A DNA stretch of 64,000 nucleotides from Pleurotus djamor (GCA_029747585.1 JAPEVF010000010.1:146856-210855), one strand, 5' to 3'; positions 11,056-26,844 are shown, numbered from the stretch's first letter. Translations and numbers: made by a program. Notes: generated by a model not told the origin, from the sequence alone.

Positions 11056-14000
11056 TTACCAGAAGAATAGCTTGCGCAGCAAAGCTACATCCTTGTCCTT
11101 GGCCTGCATATGGGAATTGGGATTGGTATGGGAACCTGCCACTCTGTAATCGTCGTCTGCGTCGTCGGGCGGAGCGATTCGAGATTTTTGCAGCTATGCA
11201 ACAAGTCAAAAGGGGTGCCAAGAACAATCGGAAAATGACGAACCTCGATATCCATCACGGGTGTGTCGAATATGAGGCTCTTGATGGCGGGCCTCTCCTG
11301 GAACTTATAGTCCGAGGCTCGACATTGGGCTTGACACAACGTCGTGCTGTTGATAAACCTGCCCATCATATTGAATTTACCCCAATGCACTCTGGTGGAA
11401 TCATCGGCACTGAAGTCCGGGTTACCCTCGTGTGCACGGATCAGGTCAGACATGTGCACTTCACTGTGTACAAAGGATAGAAATGAATCACCATGAGACC
11501 CAACAAAATTATTCGAGGTAAATTACTCACAGGGCTGGAACGCAAACACCTTTGGTGTTTCGAAGGGCAAGCCGGTATGCTCGATGAGAGCCGATCGCTT
11601 GTAGCAGGACTTCCCAAGAACGTAGATTCTTCGTTTGTTCAGGATAGTCCTTATTGAATCGTTCCATAGTATCGTCGCCGGGAAATGTGGAATTATTTAT
11701 TCCAGCAACAAATGCACGGAGAGCGGCATAATTATTGTGGGCTCGTAGTTTCGCTGCAATGTCAATGAACTTCTCAATTTGTTTAGCGCGTAATCGAGGT
11801 TTGTCGTGACATAGGATCAGTGACACAACCCTGTGATATGATCTTATGAGTAAAATGAGCAAGTCTGGTTGCAATCACGAACGCACCAGTCTCCAAGGCA
11901 GTTGGATATAGCATTGAATCGCGCTATTGGGTCTGTGGCGGGGTCTTTCTTACCAGAGACGAGCGTATATTGCATCCAGTGACGAGGCTGAGATGACGAT
12001 AAGAAAAAAANTCCAGATTGAGCTTCATCCAAGGGACCCACCTCGATGGCAAGAAACGCTTCTACTTGTACTTTGGTAATTTGCTGTGCAACTGCCTCTG
12101 CATCGAGAACATTGACATCTTGCGCAATCTTTTGCAAATCTTTGATGATCCTTGGCGCGAGGGAGGAAGGCGACACGCCCATAATAGGAACTAACAAAGA
12201 GCCGGCGAGTGGAAGACTCTGTTTGCGATCTCTAGTCCCTGCTATTGGCGTCAAACCTTGAGGGGNAAGAAGGCGATTCAGAACTAGGGGGTTCTGCGTC
12301 AGGTATCTGAGCAAACTCTTCTTCATCGGAGGACTCTTCACTATCTGGCGGTGGTTCGTCGGGTTTCATCGCCCAAGCTGCATCCTTGTCGACTAATGTT
12401 GGTAGTTCTTCAAGGAAAGGGAGGAGTTCAGATCCATAGTGAAGAAGATATGTCTTGGAAACGATTGACTTTGTCAATGCATTGAGCGCTCCAGAGGTAC
12501 CTTTCACGGCGAAATCGTGTTTGTATTCACATCTCCACTGTTCAAGTAGATGGCATATCCTGGGATGATGATGAGATGAAAGGCTCAAAATATATAAGGT
12601 GATAGGATATACCTCATCTGAGCGAAGCATGCAAACATAGGATCACCGGATGGATTGTCGAGCTGACGCATCCGTCTTTGCATGGCGAGGATGACATCTC
12701 TCGGTGTTGCAAATCTTCGGTAGGTCAGAAGGAAGTGTGTGATATAGGATGGGTCTTTGGTGCACTGCAATCAGTAACTGTTGTAGGGCTGGAAAAGAAA
12801 ACTCACCGTCTCCGCTAACCGCCAGAAAGAGTAACTTGTCCAAGAGTTCTTCTAGGGTGGCCCATTGAGCCGGGCGTCTGCCTGAGTGTCAGCAAGGAGA
12901 TCAGCGTAAATGGGCATGGACGTACGATTGGCGCTCTCTGTCGTCTCGCTGCTCTTCTTGATGTCCGTCCGTGCCATTTATCGCCTCGATATTGCCTGGA
13001 CCGTCTAAGCTTGAGTTTGGTGGATGCGGAGGTACATCAGGTGGAAGGGTATCTATGGAACGGTCGACTTGAAAGGCATGTCTTAGAGATCGATCTCGTT
13101 CGTTGAGTAGATCACCAGTTGAACGAGTCCGTGTTGGCGAGTTGGGTACATGAGGGTGCCGTGGCGGCACCACAGACGGAAGGGGGGNATTGCGACTGTG
13201 AATGTCTCGGACGTGTTTGGGCTTGAGCCTGTGCGACAGTTCGCATGGAAGTCATCGAGGATGAAGTCGTTGGTGTGGCACCAGGTGTGCCAGTGGGTGG
13301 GTATTCCGGCAGAGGCGGGAGGTTCAAAATGTCCGGTGAGGCGGGATTGCGATCAAGGCTATCTAGGCCTCGGTTGGTGCCTAAAAGATGTATTGATGTG
13401 AGGCTTTGCTTATAGTTGGGAAATAGGGACGGACGCGTTCGAACGATGACTTTCAGCAGCCACTCAAAAGAGCGCCTCAGGCGATCTTTACCCATGTCGG
13501 TCGTGGTGGTGACCTCCACCAGACCGACATCATAACGCTGGAGAAGTTCGAGGGCTTTCTCCGGGTGAACCTGCCGCTGAAGGTCAGATTTGCAGGCGAG
13601 TACAATTACTGGAAGTTTCAAAGCGACGCGGTAGCCTCCTAGAGTTGGGTGTAAGGGAGTGTGGTTTCACGCAGACGGAGAATGGAACCTACTCAAAAGG
13701 CTCTCGACGGGAGCGAACGAAGTTTCGTCCGATGAATCATAGCAAATAATCACGCCGTCAACCCGCGGAGTCCCCTCTGGCCATGCAACAGCTCTAGTCG
13801 ACGGTGGATCGAGACTCGCAGGAGTAACATCAATTTCGATTATATATAGCGGGTGATCGTTGTTACTGTCACGGCTGAATCGGCCAACACGTTGAGAGTC
13901 TGACACACGACAAGTCAGCACGGAGGAGGAGTGAGAAAAAGAAGGTGCACACATCTTGACCATGCAGGGTTATGGTGTGGAGGCGGCGAGAATGTACTAG

Positions 14001-14986
14001 GTTCAGCAAGGCTATAGCCCTTCAAACCCTTACGGACGGCTATAGACTTGCCACATCCCTTCACACCAACAATAGCCAGTGTAATAGGCGAGATGTCAGA
14101 GTGCTATGAATTAGATCAGGTCACAGAGCAAAACCATAATTTGGTGATAACGCACCGAAGAAACCTGGGTATTGATCACCATTCGAACTCCAGCATTATT
14201 AACACTAGGAGGACTGTACACGCCGAGACTCCCGCTACGAACGCGCCCAGTCATCGAGTTTGCCAGAACACCGGTACGGCGAGGCATGGTTTGAAGGGAT
14301 GCTGCGCTCCGTAGGCGAGGGGATTCATCTTGTGTGCTTGAATTCGATATTGCACCAATGCTGCTCGTACTTGATGTTGAGCTGATGGTCGGAGTTCGCG
14401 AGGGCAACGGAAGCTCTCCTGCACGGACGAGCATTCTGGGGTGATCTTGGCCTTTCAGAGATACTGCCCTGTAGCCCGACGTAGATCGTAGCAACGGATC
14501 TGATCGTTCAACATCGGAGTCTCCAGCGTAGGGATAGTCGTCTTCATCAGCTGTGGTGCTAACGCTGGCCCCCCTGCTACGTTGAGAGCGCTCGCGCTCG
14601 CGTTCACGTCGGAGGCCGTCCGACATGCCATATATGAGATTTCGGGGTGGATCGACGGCCGTTCCAGTATTTACTCGACTTTGGCGTGTACCTGTACTTG
14701 TGGTGGCGTCGTCGCGAACATATTGGACGAATGAATCGACTGAAAGAGACTTGCGAAGTGGCTGAGGTGGATGTAGTGCTGAAGCAGGATTGGGATTGGT
14801 CAAGGGATCCATAGAAGCGGTGGGGGAAGTCAATGCCGAGGAATACGCTTCCTCTTCTTCTGGAGAACTGAGAGAGGTGCCGTGATGGTCAGCGCCATTC
14901 AACAAGGACATGGGCTGGGAAGGGAGTTGGATTTGTTGGGAAGTGGACAACGGCGGCAAAAGTTGACCATGTGTGGGCGAGGCCAT
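11056..14986 (-). CDS. Ras guanine-nucleotide exchange factor with N-terminal GTPase-like domain
   Basis: Eleven exons (11056-11193, 11244-11463, 11531-11830, 11887-11987, 12042-12559, 12613-12754, 12807-12877, 12926-13638, 13693-13899, 13953-14103, 14165-14986) encode about 1126 residues if the single Ns at 12266 and 13188 are ignored; dropping each N restores frame and phase exactly. Layout: about 275 disordered Ser/Thr-rich residues; a small-GTPase-like domain with P-loop GVKGCGKS, IICYDSSDE and G4-like ACKSDL; a linker; RasGEF-N (PAQWATLEELLDKLLFLAVSGD, THFLLTYRRFATPRD); and a catalytic RasGEF domain (PRHWMQYTL, ISNCLGDWVVSLILC, AALRAFVAGINN, SHRAYRLAL). It should activate Ras-type GTPases at membranes. 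The GTPase-like half may regulate the GEF; whether it hydrolyses GTP is unknown. Confidence 0.9.
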
Positions 14987-15174
14987 GATTTGGGTTGAAT
15001 AGAGAAGGTGGTCAGAGCTTCATGCGTGAGGACGTGTGAGAACGGTGTTTGGAGGACAGAGGCGAGTGACGAGGACTTGCAAACTCAATTTTACGCGGGG
15101 ATCAACAACTTTTGCAAAAGTGCTCGTTACAGCCACCGCCAGTTTCCTCTTTCGACGTCACCAAGTCCGCCTCC

Positions 15175-16584
15175 ATGTCTCACCCACATCCACCAAGAGT
15201 CCTTTTGACAGTCAGTTTCATCCCCTTGTTAGCCCCATGTCGTGCTCATCATAATCAGAACGACGACGGACCTCCGTCTCCCGAATCACCGTACATTTAT
15301 GGTCTCTACCGTCACTTAACAAAAGTCTATGGTATACCTTGCAGATCGTTCATTTCTCTCTTCTCTCTAACCTCATGTAGGATGGGACGTCAAGGTGGTC
15401 ATACCCAGCTCCCAGAAGAGTTGGATTGGTGCGGAAACATCGCCAAGCAACCCTTCGATGCTAACCTATCTCTCAGGCAAGGCATACCACATTAAAGAAA
15501 TAACCAAAGGCTGCTACTACTATCCTCGTGATCCTGGTCTGCATATGCATTGTTTTTGTTCATTTTTTATGTTAATGTATCGTCCAGACGGTGTTGGAGA
15601 AAGTTCAGAGCACTCTAGGCCTCTAGTCGAAGGCGAAGTGGTAAGGCGTCGCCCCCTAAACCTGTTTCTCTGCTCATTAGACACAGGCAGAGTGGATCCT
15701 GTTGGACGGTGTACGTTTTGTCTCCCGGTTCTAGACATCTCCATTCCCTCATCAATTGCATTCTCAGACACCAGCGACTTGTGCGAATGTCGCGTTACAC
15801 AACATCTACCCCGATCAATTCGACCTCGTTGTAAGTAGTCTCGGCTCAGCTACTACCGAGCGTAGCATGACCAGTGCTCTAGATTAGTGGACCCAACCTC
15901 GGTCGAAACACATCCGGTACATTGCCTTGTCAAACGCCTAGCTCCCTATGCTGAACGCTATTCACAGCTGCCTTCGCATTATCTTCGGGTACGATTGGTG
16001 CCGCCCTTGCTTCCTCACTTTCCCAAATCCGTTCCATCGCGCTTTCTTACGGTACCGTCATCCATCCTACGCCGTCGACCTTCTTTGAGCCTGCCCATGT
16101 TCTCGGTGCGAACATCATCCGCTATCTATGGCTGAATTGGGGTTCTGACGAGGCGGGGCTACGAAACGGAGAAGTCGATCTTTATAGCGTCAACATCCCT
16201 CTGATTGATGGTCTTCTCAGTGATGAAGGGCTGACGGTATCGTGGACTCATATGTGGAGAAACTCGTATGGCCGCTTGTTCAAACAGGTCCACCCCACCT
16301 CCGATGGACCGAAACAACCCGTCGACTCTTCTGTCCCCGATCAATTGTCTACCACAGCTCAGTCTCTGGAAGGATCTAAATCTGCTTCGGGGCTCGCATA
16401 CAAGTTCGGACCCGACATGAGAGGTCTCATTACCCCCAATCCCGATAGTCTCCCTGTTGGCTCTGATGGCTGGGCCCTTCAGAAGGGGTGGGTTAGCGTG
16501 ACGCCCTTGCGTGCTAGCTTTGCAGAGCCGGTTACTGGTTTGAGTGTAACCGAAGAAACTAGGGTTTGGAAAATGAGACTGTAA
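15175..16584 (+). CDS. SurE-family 5'/3'-nucleotidase or acid phosphatase
   Basis: Eight exons (15175-15210, 15259-15331, 15381-15536, 15588-15640, 15681-15710, 15768-15830, 15883-15916, 15968-16584) encode 353 residues. The SurE metal site TNDDGP is split by the first intron (LLT joined to NDDGPPSP). Further SurE landmarks are VKVVIPSSQKSWIG, LDGTPATCANVAL, SGPNLGRNTS and ALSSGTIGAAL, which hold the metal-binding Asp/Ser/Asn residues. The family releases phosphate from nucleotides and other monoesters; yeast relatives are fused to a tubulin-tyrosine-ligase-like domain, absent here because the protein ends at the SurE-type C-terminus. Several exons are tiny (30, 34, 36 nt) and one intron is only 40 nt. 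It shares a 188-base divergent promoter with the RasGEF gene. Confidence 0.9.
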
Positions 16585-16839
16585 TACACTGGCACATACC
16601 AATATGGATATCATGTATGTAGAGTATCCGAAGATATAAGTGACGAAGCGGTCGCTTCATGATTCCTGACTGACCAGGATGATTCAACGGGTTACATGGG
16701 GCGGAAATAATATTGTTGATCGAACGAAGCCTTGGATGCACAGGCGCTCAAACCGCACCTGCCCTAAACTTGACGCGTCGCGACGCGACATATTTAGTGA
16801 TCGCTCCTTCAATCCAAACCACAACACCACGATCCCAGC

Positions 16840-20099
<3,260 letters not shown>

Positions 20100-20324
20100 T
20101 GAACCTCAAGTCCTTTTCGCGCATGTGTTGGTTTTCTTTTGCTTTCATTGGTTTGGTTTGTTTGAGTCCGTCCTCGTGTCCAGTCTGTAACTATTTGCTT
20201 TGTATCCAGCGCGTTCTTGAAGAGTGTTGTACGTCATCTGAACTCGCTTACATCCTACTTCCCTGCACATGACTGCCAACCCCCAAGGCAAAGGTTGTCC
20301 ATATATATATACATCTAAAAATCA

Positions 20325-22243
20325 TCACAACAGAACAGATGCGACAACTACCAAGAATGAGATTATTAAAAGGTTCAATGACACGTATGTCTCCGAGAGG
20401 TGCGCGGCGTCGTTAGTTGCCGGTGTCGACAAACCAGTCTTGCGATAGACTTTGAGGGAGTTTATGATCCACAGTGCATTCTGATCGGATAAATCACTTC
20501 GTTAGCCTCGCAGCTTTTCAACGACCACGAGTCTGACTCACGTCGAAGTTTGTGGGGTCCATTAACCTGTCGGGGCAAGTTCCAGGACAGCCAGACGTGG
20601 CATACGAGTTTCCAGCCCAATCACCTTTCCATGAGCAGATAAATATGAAAAGAATCTCGCGAAGATATACAAGTTTTCTTACCACAGAAAGTGATGTCTG
20701 CCATCGTACGGACGACGTTAGCGGAAATGCGTGTCGAGAGGTAGAATACATGACACTAACCGAAGATTATAGCTTGGTTCACGAAGTGCTTGAGTGGATC
20801 GCAACCCGACGGATCCAAGGCTGCCACAGGGGCACCCCAGCCTGAAGGTCTGGGACTCCCACTGATGATGTCTTGTGGGACGGCTGCACGATAAAATGAC
20901 CCTAGAGAACGAGATGATTCATTCGGGGAGTTTCAAGTCAAGATCGAGCAGAAACTAACAGACAGCGATCCCGGTGTCATCCCATTTCATGGCATACACA
21001 CCACCACCCTGGGCATCGAAGTATGGCCCGTAGGATGCTCGACTCCATTCAGTGATGCCACATCCAGGATTACCAGGAAGATTACCGTCGCAATTGAGAT
21101 TTTGTTGGTCATTCACCGGCTTATTGTAGGGGAACCAGTCAATTTGTCAAGTCAGGATGTTGCTAAAGCTCAAGACTCACTGATCCCGTGAAGGACACAT
21201 TGGGATTCAGAACACAGCCTAGCGTTTGTGAGCAGGGTATACAGGTTTCCAGCTCTTTGTGTGCGTACCTGGGCCGGTGTGCCATGTTACCTGGTTGTGT
21301 TGGTTGTCATGAACACCTTCGATGATGTCAATCTCGCCAGACTATGAGTAGGTGTTATAAGTCAGACCGCCTCAAGGCAAAAGTCGTGAAGGCAGATAAT
21401 ACTGACATCGGGCCACTGCTTTCCCTTCCCGGTCGTCCAAAAGGCAGGCCATACAGCTGAGAACTGTCAAGCCCTCGAGATCACGACGAATGGGCGCGAA
21501 GCGCGACTCACCACAACCCCACGGAGCCTTGTCCAAGTCAAGGATGAATAAACCAGTGTTATAGTTTTTGTAGCTCTCAATGCGAATGCTATGGACGGCG
21601 CCTGGAGTTAGCTGAAACCAAATTTTCGGTAGGGAGCGACATACCTTTCTCGAAATTGATCGCGAGGCAACCACGACGTATTATCGCCCTTCATGATGAC
21701 TTTGTCATTGTCATCGACGTACACCAATCTTTTCTTGAAGGCATCGTCTCTGTCAACATATCTTTTTCGAAGGTTTGAGTCCCCCTCGCGAAGTCAGAGT
21801 GGAGAAAGACCCTTACACTACACTTCCACTGCAGCAAACAGTCGGAATTGGTCAAACTAGAGCACTGGAGCATCATGGCCATACGCTTACTTCGTCGGAT
21901 CGGAATAGTTGAAAAAGAAAAAGTTGCTAGAAGTGAAGCATCAGCCAAAGTGGTGGCGACCAGTCCATTTAGGTCCGACGCACTCGAAAAATGAGTTCCC
22001 CTGGAATGTGTCTTCGATCAACCAAATGAATGACGTTCCATTGGGTTCAGTGTCAACATTCGCCCTCTTCTCGAGATGCGGTGGTTTCAAAGCCGACATG
22101 GCGGTCGACCATAGTGAAGTAGCACTTGTTATGAGTCCGGAGTTAAGCAGAATATGCAGCAATAGTACATCGCTGGCCCGCATAGCTGAAGTAGCAGAGA
22201 GCGAAAATTGGGCTAAAGCAAAGAGGATGAAGGGGTATCGCAC
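20325..22243 (-). CDS. secreted GPI-type glycoside hydrolase family 16 glucanase
   Basis: Thirteen exons (20325-20480, 20542-20624, 20683-20697, 20761-20901, 20960-21119, 21181-21218, 21269-21341, 21407-21456, 21512-21588, 21645-21761, 21817-21828, 21891-21926, 21984-22243) encode 405 residues; two are micro-exons of 12 and 15 nt. The catalytic motif GEIDIIEGV (Glu-x-Asp-x-x-Glu) is intact, with WPAFWTTG before it and GCGITEWSRASYGPYFD after it, as in fungal GH16 mixed-linkage or laminarin-type glucanases. A signal peptide-like start (MRYPFILFALAQFSLSA) and a hydrophobic C-terminus (SLNLLIISFLVVVASVLL) suggest secretion with a GPI anchor. A second hydrophobic run and an EKR site follow the first signal, so the true start could be the internal Met. 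Likely role: remodelling beta-glucan in the wall. Confidence 0.9.
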
Positions 22244-22552
22244 GCAGTTGAGACCGAGGGTTATGAGCAGTGAGTGGGTGAGGTTCGCATCACAGTCGGA
22301 GCAGATGAATAATTGAAGAGGTCCGGAGTCCTCGTGGAAGAGCTAATTATAGCTCAGTGGAAGGCTGAAGACCTGAAGCATATCAGGGCAGGGATTCAAG
22401 GTAGATGATGGTCGAAAGCATCGTTGGAGCATCGTGTGCAGTGACTCTGGTGGAAATCAAGAGGCAAGCGTCATAAGGTTATAGATTAGGGTATTATTCC
22501 TGTCCTTCACATTACAACCACACAATCACCACGTATCTACATATTATGTACA

Positions 22553-24732
22553 TCAAGCTTTCTTTAGTCCCAGTCTAAACCATGCCGTCCCCATATACAG
22601 CACCCACGCAAAGACGATCAGTGCCGCAGAAATCGTCGCGAAGAACCGTCCACGCCGTATTTCACGACTCATATCAACATTAGCGTATCCAACATCCCAT
22701 CCTGACAACGTCGACGAGTAGCGATTATGTGAAACAGTCGATTCATCTAGGAGGGGACGTTGCTGAGGGTCCAGCGTCGACGTCGAAGATCCAGCTACTG
22801 GTGCTTCGTCGACTGAGCCTGACCGTGTCGCATTGGACTTCAAGATACTTCCAGCGTCGGTAGCTAAGCTGTGTGAGACGGAATGCCTACGTCTAAGCAT
22901 GAGTTTCCTGCGTTCTTGGATGTACGCCAACAGCACGATGCTAAAGAATTGCACGATGTTGAGGAAAAGGAAGATGTTGAGTAGTATTTGAATCGAGGAC
23001 TGCTGTGCAGGAGAATCTGGCGGCGGGGTGGTGCCAGGCTTTCTATGCATGTCCAAGGCTAAGCCAGACATGGTCTGGAAGATGGTCGATCCAGTTTGCT
23101 CGAGCTGATATATGACGTCAAAAAAGCACCAGAAAGTATGACCGGTCTTGCTTACACTCTTATGAACTCCCAAAGCTGTTGACACATATTTCAGCGCAAC
23201 GATCTTGGGTACAAGTACGACGAGGAGTACTAAAAATAACCAGTGAGTTATTCGGAAGCACATCGAGGATATGCAAATACGCACACGGTGCAAAACCGTG
23301 CCCGACACAGAAGGAAAGAATAGCGGGCCAAGAAGTATGGGTCCATGATGGGGGTAAGCATAGCCAGAGGTAGGCTAATCCAATTAGCGTGGAAGATAAC
23401 GCAAATAGCTGAATAACAACCCGCTTCGTCTTGTACCGGTCAACAATGTACCCACACTAGAAAGGTTATGTACTTAGCCGTTTTCAGGCTCGAAAGAAGT
23501 TATCAACTCACAACGGGGTAAAGCACGAGGCTACCTGCCAGCAAGTACGAGGCTTCATTGGCAGCATCTTCTTCGGGGATGCCATATCGTTTCTCGATAA
23601 TATTACTTTGGAGTAGGTGAGCATGGGTCTAGCCAGACTTTCGAGGGGGACCTACGCTGCAAGGTGAGTAAAAGGAGACCATATGGCTCCGCAGAGGACG
23701 TTGAGTCCAACATACCTGAAAATAACAAGTAAGACGCAGGTGATCAAGGAACACAAGAAACGTGCTTACGCCCAAAATATATCGCCAAGTTTAGTCACTT
23801 CCTTGATATGAACCCTACGCTTCTCTGCCACCTTTTCCAAAGCTTGCGCCTGACCGATATCGTGACATGAACGCCTCCGAGCTTCTTCATCTATATCAGC
23901 AGCTTCGAGTTCCGCTCCGGCCCCGTCGACCAGCCAACGCGAGGCGAGAATGTAGATTAAGTTCACAATGACAGACAACGCCGCGAGACCGGTCGCGACG
24001 TAGAACGGAGCACGACTTCCAAATCGTTCGGTAAGCGGGTACGATGTCCGTGCGGACACAAACGACGCTCCTTTCCCTACAATAAGACCAAAAGCCATAG
24101 ACACACCAAGCCCATGCGACTTGAAGAATCGCACGATGATAGTCTCTTGTACAACAGCGAGCGGGCTGACACCCAGACCGAATACAAACATCCCGAGCGC
24201 CATGAGACGGATGTTCCCGTAGATGTCTCCGGTGAGGAGGAGAATCTGACCGAGGAGGATGACTCCAGTAGCAAGGATACTCGTGAACGTTGTCCCCAAT
24301 CGACTAGCCATGACACCGCCGATCAATGGCGTCCATGTGCTGTTCAGACTGAATGCGGAGATGAGTAGGCTGAATTCGGTGTTCGACGTCCCGAGCTCGC
24401 GTGACAATCGACTCTTCAATGGACCGAGCACGTATGAAGCACTACACCCCACAATGTGAGAAGTGAAACGTGGTAGACGAGGTGAACACGTACTAATGAC
24501 TCCCTACACTCAACGAGCACGCACATAGAAGTGCTATAAGGCGAATAACGAACGCTCGATACTTATGACTCTGCACATTCGCCGCTCGTCGTCGTGGTAC
24601 CGGTGTCGCCGATTCATGAGACGAACTCGTCGAAGAAACCGTCGATTCCCTGTCGCTCGCATCGTCCTGAGCATGCGAGAGCAGCTCGTCGCACGAAGAA
24701 CGACGATAATCCGTTTCGGGTTCTTGGAGCAT
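22553..24732 (-). CDS. major facilitator superfamily transporter, MFSD1-like
   Basis: Seven exons (22553-23104, 23156-23229, 23285-23456, 23512-23605, 23656-23715, 23770-24441, 24494-24732) encode 620 residues. A Ser-rich cytosolic N-terminus precedes the first membrane helix (AFVIRLIALLCACSLSVGSHY). The first six helices include LLISAFSLNSTWTPLIGGVMASRLG, a GxxxDRxG-like loop region, and VQETIIVRFF; six more follow, with GYIVDRYKTKR as the second-half loop motif and VSTALGVHKSLEQTGSTIFQT near the end. This pattern resembles the MFSD1 (lysosomal or vacuolar) group rather than sugar or drug porters; the substrate cannot be read. The 51-nt intron 23105-23155 is stop-free and in frame, so intron retention would insert 17 residues between helices. 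Confidence 0.87.
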
Positions 24733-25157
24733 GGCAATCGCTTGCCTGCAGTATTAGCGGGAGAGTGGGAGAGAGGAAAGAGAGAGAGGATTGGTGAAGA
24801 GAGGGAATTGTGTAGACCGAAATTCACAAGCACTGGTGCATTGGCAGAAAGAGTCAGCTTTGGGAAGAAGAGCTAAGTATACCACCCCACACACCCGGGA
24901 CGGTGTTCACCCCTTTATCTGATAATCTAGCCTGTTCTGGATCAAGGTCCGGTTTGATCATCTGGTTCCGTCTGATTATCAGATACCTCAGCTATCTCTT
25001 GGCAATAACAACAGGTTGAACATAATAATTTACATCGAACTACAAAGAAGTGTATGTAAAAGCAAAAGAAGGTCTTCAGAAAGCGAGCGAATCAAGCATA
25101 ATAACTAGATCTCTGTTTTGTTTCCACATCAAATTTTTATAAGTCCACTATCCAGGT
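24733..25157. other. gene-free stretch: MFS promoter and MARVEL 3' region
   Basis: 425 bases between the MFS start codon and the stop codon of the next minus-strand gene. GA-rich tracts lie near 24760-24800 and an A-rich part near 25020-25070. No gene seen. Confidence 0.5.
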
Positions 25158-25988
25158 TCATACAAGCTTTCGAGAGTCACTCACATAGTTTCTTCGTCCC
25201 GTTCTCACCCAGATGCAAGTGGCGAACTACAAAGCCGAGTCGATACATGTGCGCCAAGAAGTCCGGATACCAACGCACCATGGTTATAAGGCATAGTCCG
25301 AACTCTGTCCATCCAATTGCCTCAACTGTGAGCGACTGTCTGCACCTGGGTTGATCCGAGATTAGCATATACGATGCGGCATGTAAAGGAAAGATAGTAG
25401 CTTACCGTGATATCGCAGCCACACGAGCGCAACTGCCACCTGTTCGGGTGTTATGCATGACGCCAGCAGCCGTGCCCTGCAAAGCGCCGAAATTCCATGA
25501 AAAAAATGCAGAGAGCCACGAGTACGCAGATGATGCAGACAAACATGGTATGGTCGACACGAAATAATCAATAATCATTATAATATACAAGCGATGAAGA
25601 ACTCACCCATAGAACCGAAGAAATCAACAGCCAAATCACCGACGAAGCAATACTCGCAAGCAGATGCACCGCTCCATCCACAATCCAAAGCATATACGCC
25701 GTAGAAAACGCAACCGTCCACACCGCATTGAAGAGAAACAAAATCAACCTGTCCCACGTTAAGACAAAACGCCAATGAGTATTCGAATCCAAACGCATAA
25801 CAATGATAATTGTGTATTGAATAGTAACAAGCAAGTACTCACAGAGAATGATACCGCGCACTAGGCCACGTCCCATTTTCGTTCCCCGCACTGATCAGAA
25901 ACGCCGTAAGTCCCAGTTCCGCCATAGCCGACAACGTCATGAGGGCGAATAAAAACGGATGATAGTGCGCTTTGATGAAATGGGCCAT
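25158..25988 (-). CDS. MARVEL-domain four-helix membrane protein
   Basis: Five exons (25158-25226, 25279-25345, 25406-25476, 25607-25748, 25843-25988) encode 164 residues. Four hydrophobic segments are visible: PFLFALMTLSAMAELGLTAFL, LILFLFNAVWTVAFSTAYML, VHLLASIASSVIWLLISSVLW and IGWTEFGLCLITMFATCIWV. A Cys pair (GGSC...RCR) sits in the loop before the last helix and the tail ends DSRKLV. This is the fungal MARVEL-type layout, as in plasma-membrane organising proteins. Two introns are long for this locus (94 and 130 nt), so the boundaries of the 130-nt intron are less sure than the rest. Function beyond membrane association is not known. Confidence 0.82.
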
Positions 25989-26410
25989 CGTCCACAGTAT
26001 GTGTGTGTGTATGGTATGTAGGTCGTAGCAAAGTCGTTAGGTTGTTAGGTCGTCGGGAAATTCGAGCTGAGAGTAACTTGAGCTGAGAGTCGCCTGAGGG
26101 AAATTGAAGAAACTGAATACGGAAGAAGGAAGACGGAGGATGGATGCGGAGAGTAGCGTTCGACTTCTCGGTTCTAGGTGTCCAGTCCTACAGTCCAAGC
26201 GTAGAAGATATGGGAAAGACCAAAAATCAAATCCGGGAGGCTTCGTGTCGTCTACCGCATTACTAGAAATGCGCCTTGAGCATGCCCGGAAAGTTTGGAA
26301 CGACACGCGCATTATGCGATGTGCATGGGGCGTGGTGCGTGGTGCGTGAGCCGATCAAAACCCAAGGACAAGAATAACGACATGTTGTTGATGTTGTCGT
26401 TCGCATAATC

Positions 26411-26466
26411 GTGAAGTGAAGTGAAGTGAAGAGAGGAGTAGATCAACACAGCAAGCAAGCAAGCAA
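26411..26466. repeat. two adjacent microsatellites, (GTGAA)4 and (GCAA)4
   Basis: Four copies of GTGAA at 26411-26430 and four copies of GCAA at 26451-26466. They lie upstream of the MARVEL gene and may vary in copy number between strains. Confidence 0.85.
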
Positions 26467-26824
26467 CAAGGATGAAACGTTTTGGAAACGGTACGCAGCT
26501 TTGCCGATGTCTTCATCTGTCTGACTGCCTCGTGTCACTACCACCGACACGCTTCAGTAAGTGATCGGTATTGTGGGCTCGGGCTACATAGCTTGTAAAA
26601 ATGGAATCAACAACGTATAACGTACCGAGTACGTACCGACACACCGGTGACCGATAGAGGATAGAGTACACTAAGCGTGTCACCGGGGACTCAACAGAAC
26701 ATCGAGTTCTCGCCGTTCAAAAGAAACTTCAGGTTCGGTCTGGGAGTTAATTCGCCTCGACGAAACGAGACGATCGAGGGAGAGATCGAAGGCTGAAGCC
26801 ACATGTATTACTCAACACCTCCGA

Positions 26825-26844
26825 TACGTGGTACGTGGTACGTG
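26825..26844. repeat. short TACGTGG direct repeat
   Basis: TACGTGG is repeated head to tail nearly three times. The unit contains ACGTG, a core seen in some bZIP and bHLH sites, so it could be regulatory, but it is only a short repeat in a gap. Confidence 0.6.

Noticed and set aside
13112..13621. Apparent premature stop and frameshift in the RasGEF gene
   Set aside because: Caused by the N at 13188; without it the frame joins the next segment and the phase of every later exon closes.
26104..26349. Possible small protein in the 1.1-kb gap
   Set aside because: No homologous motif, overlapping repeats, no splice sites that extend it.
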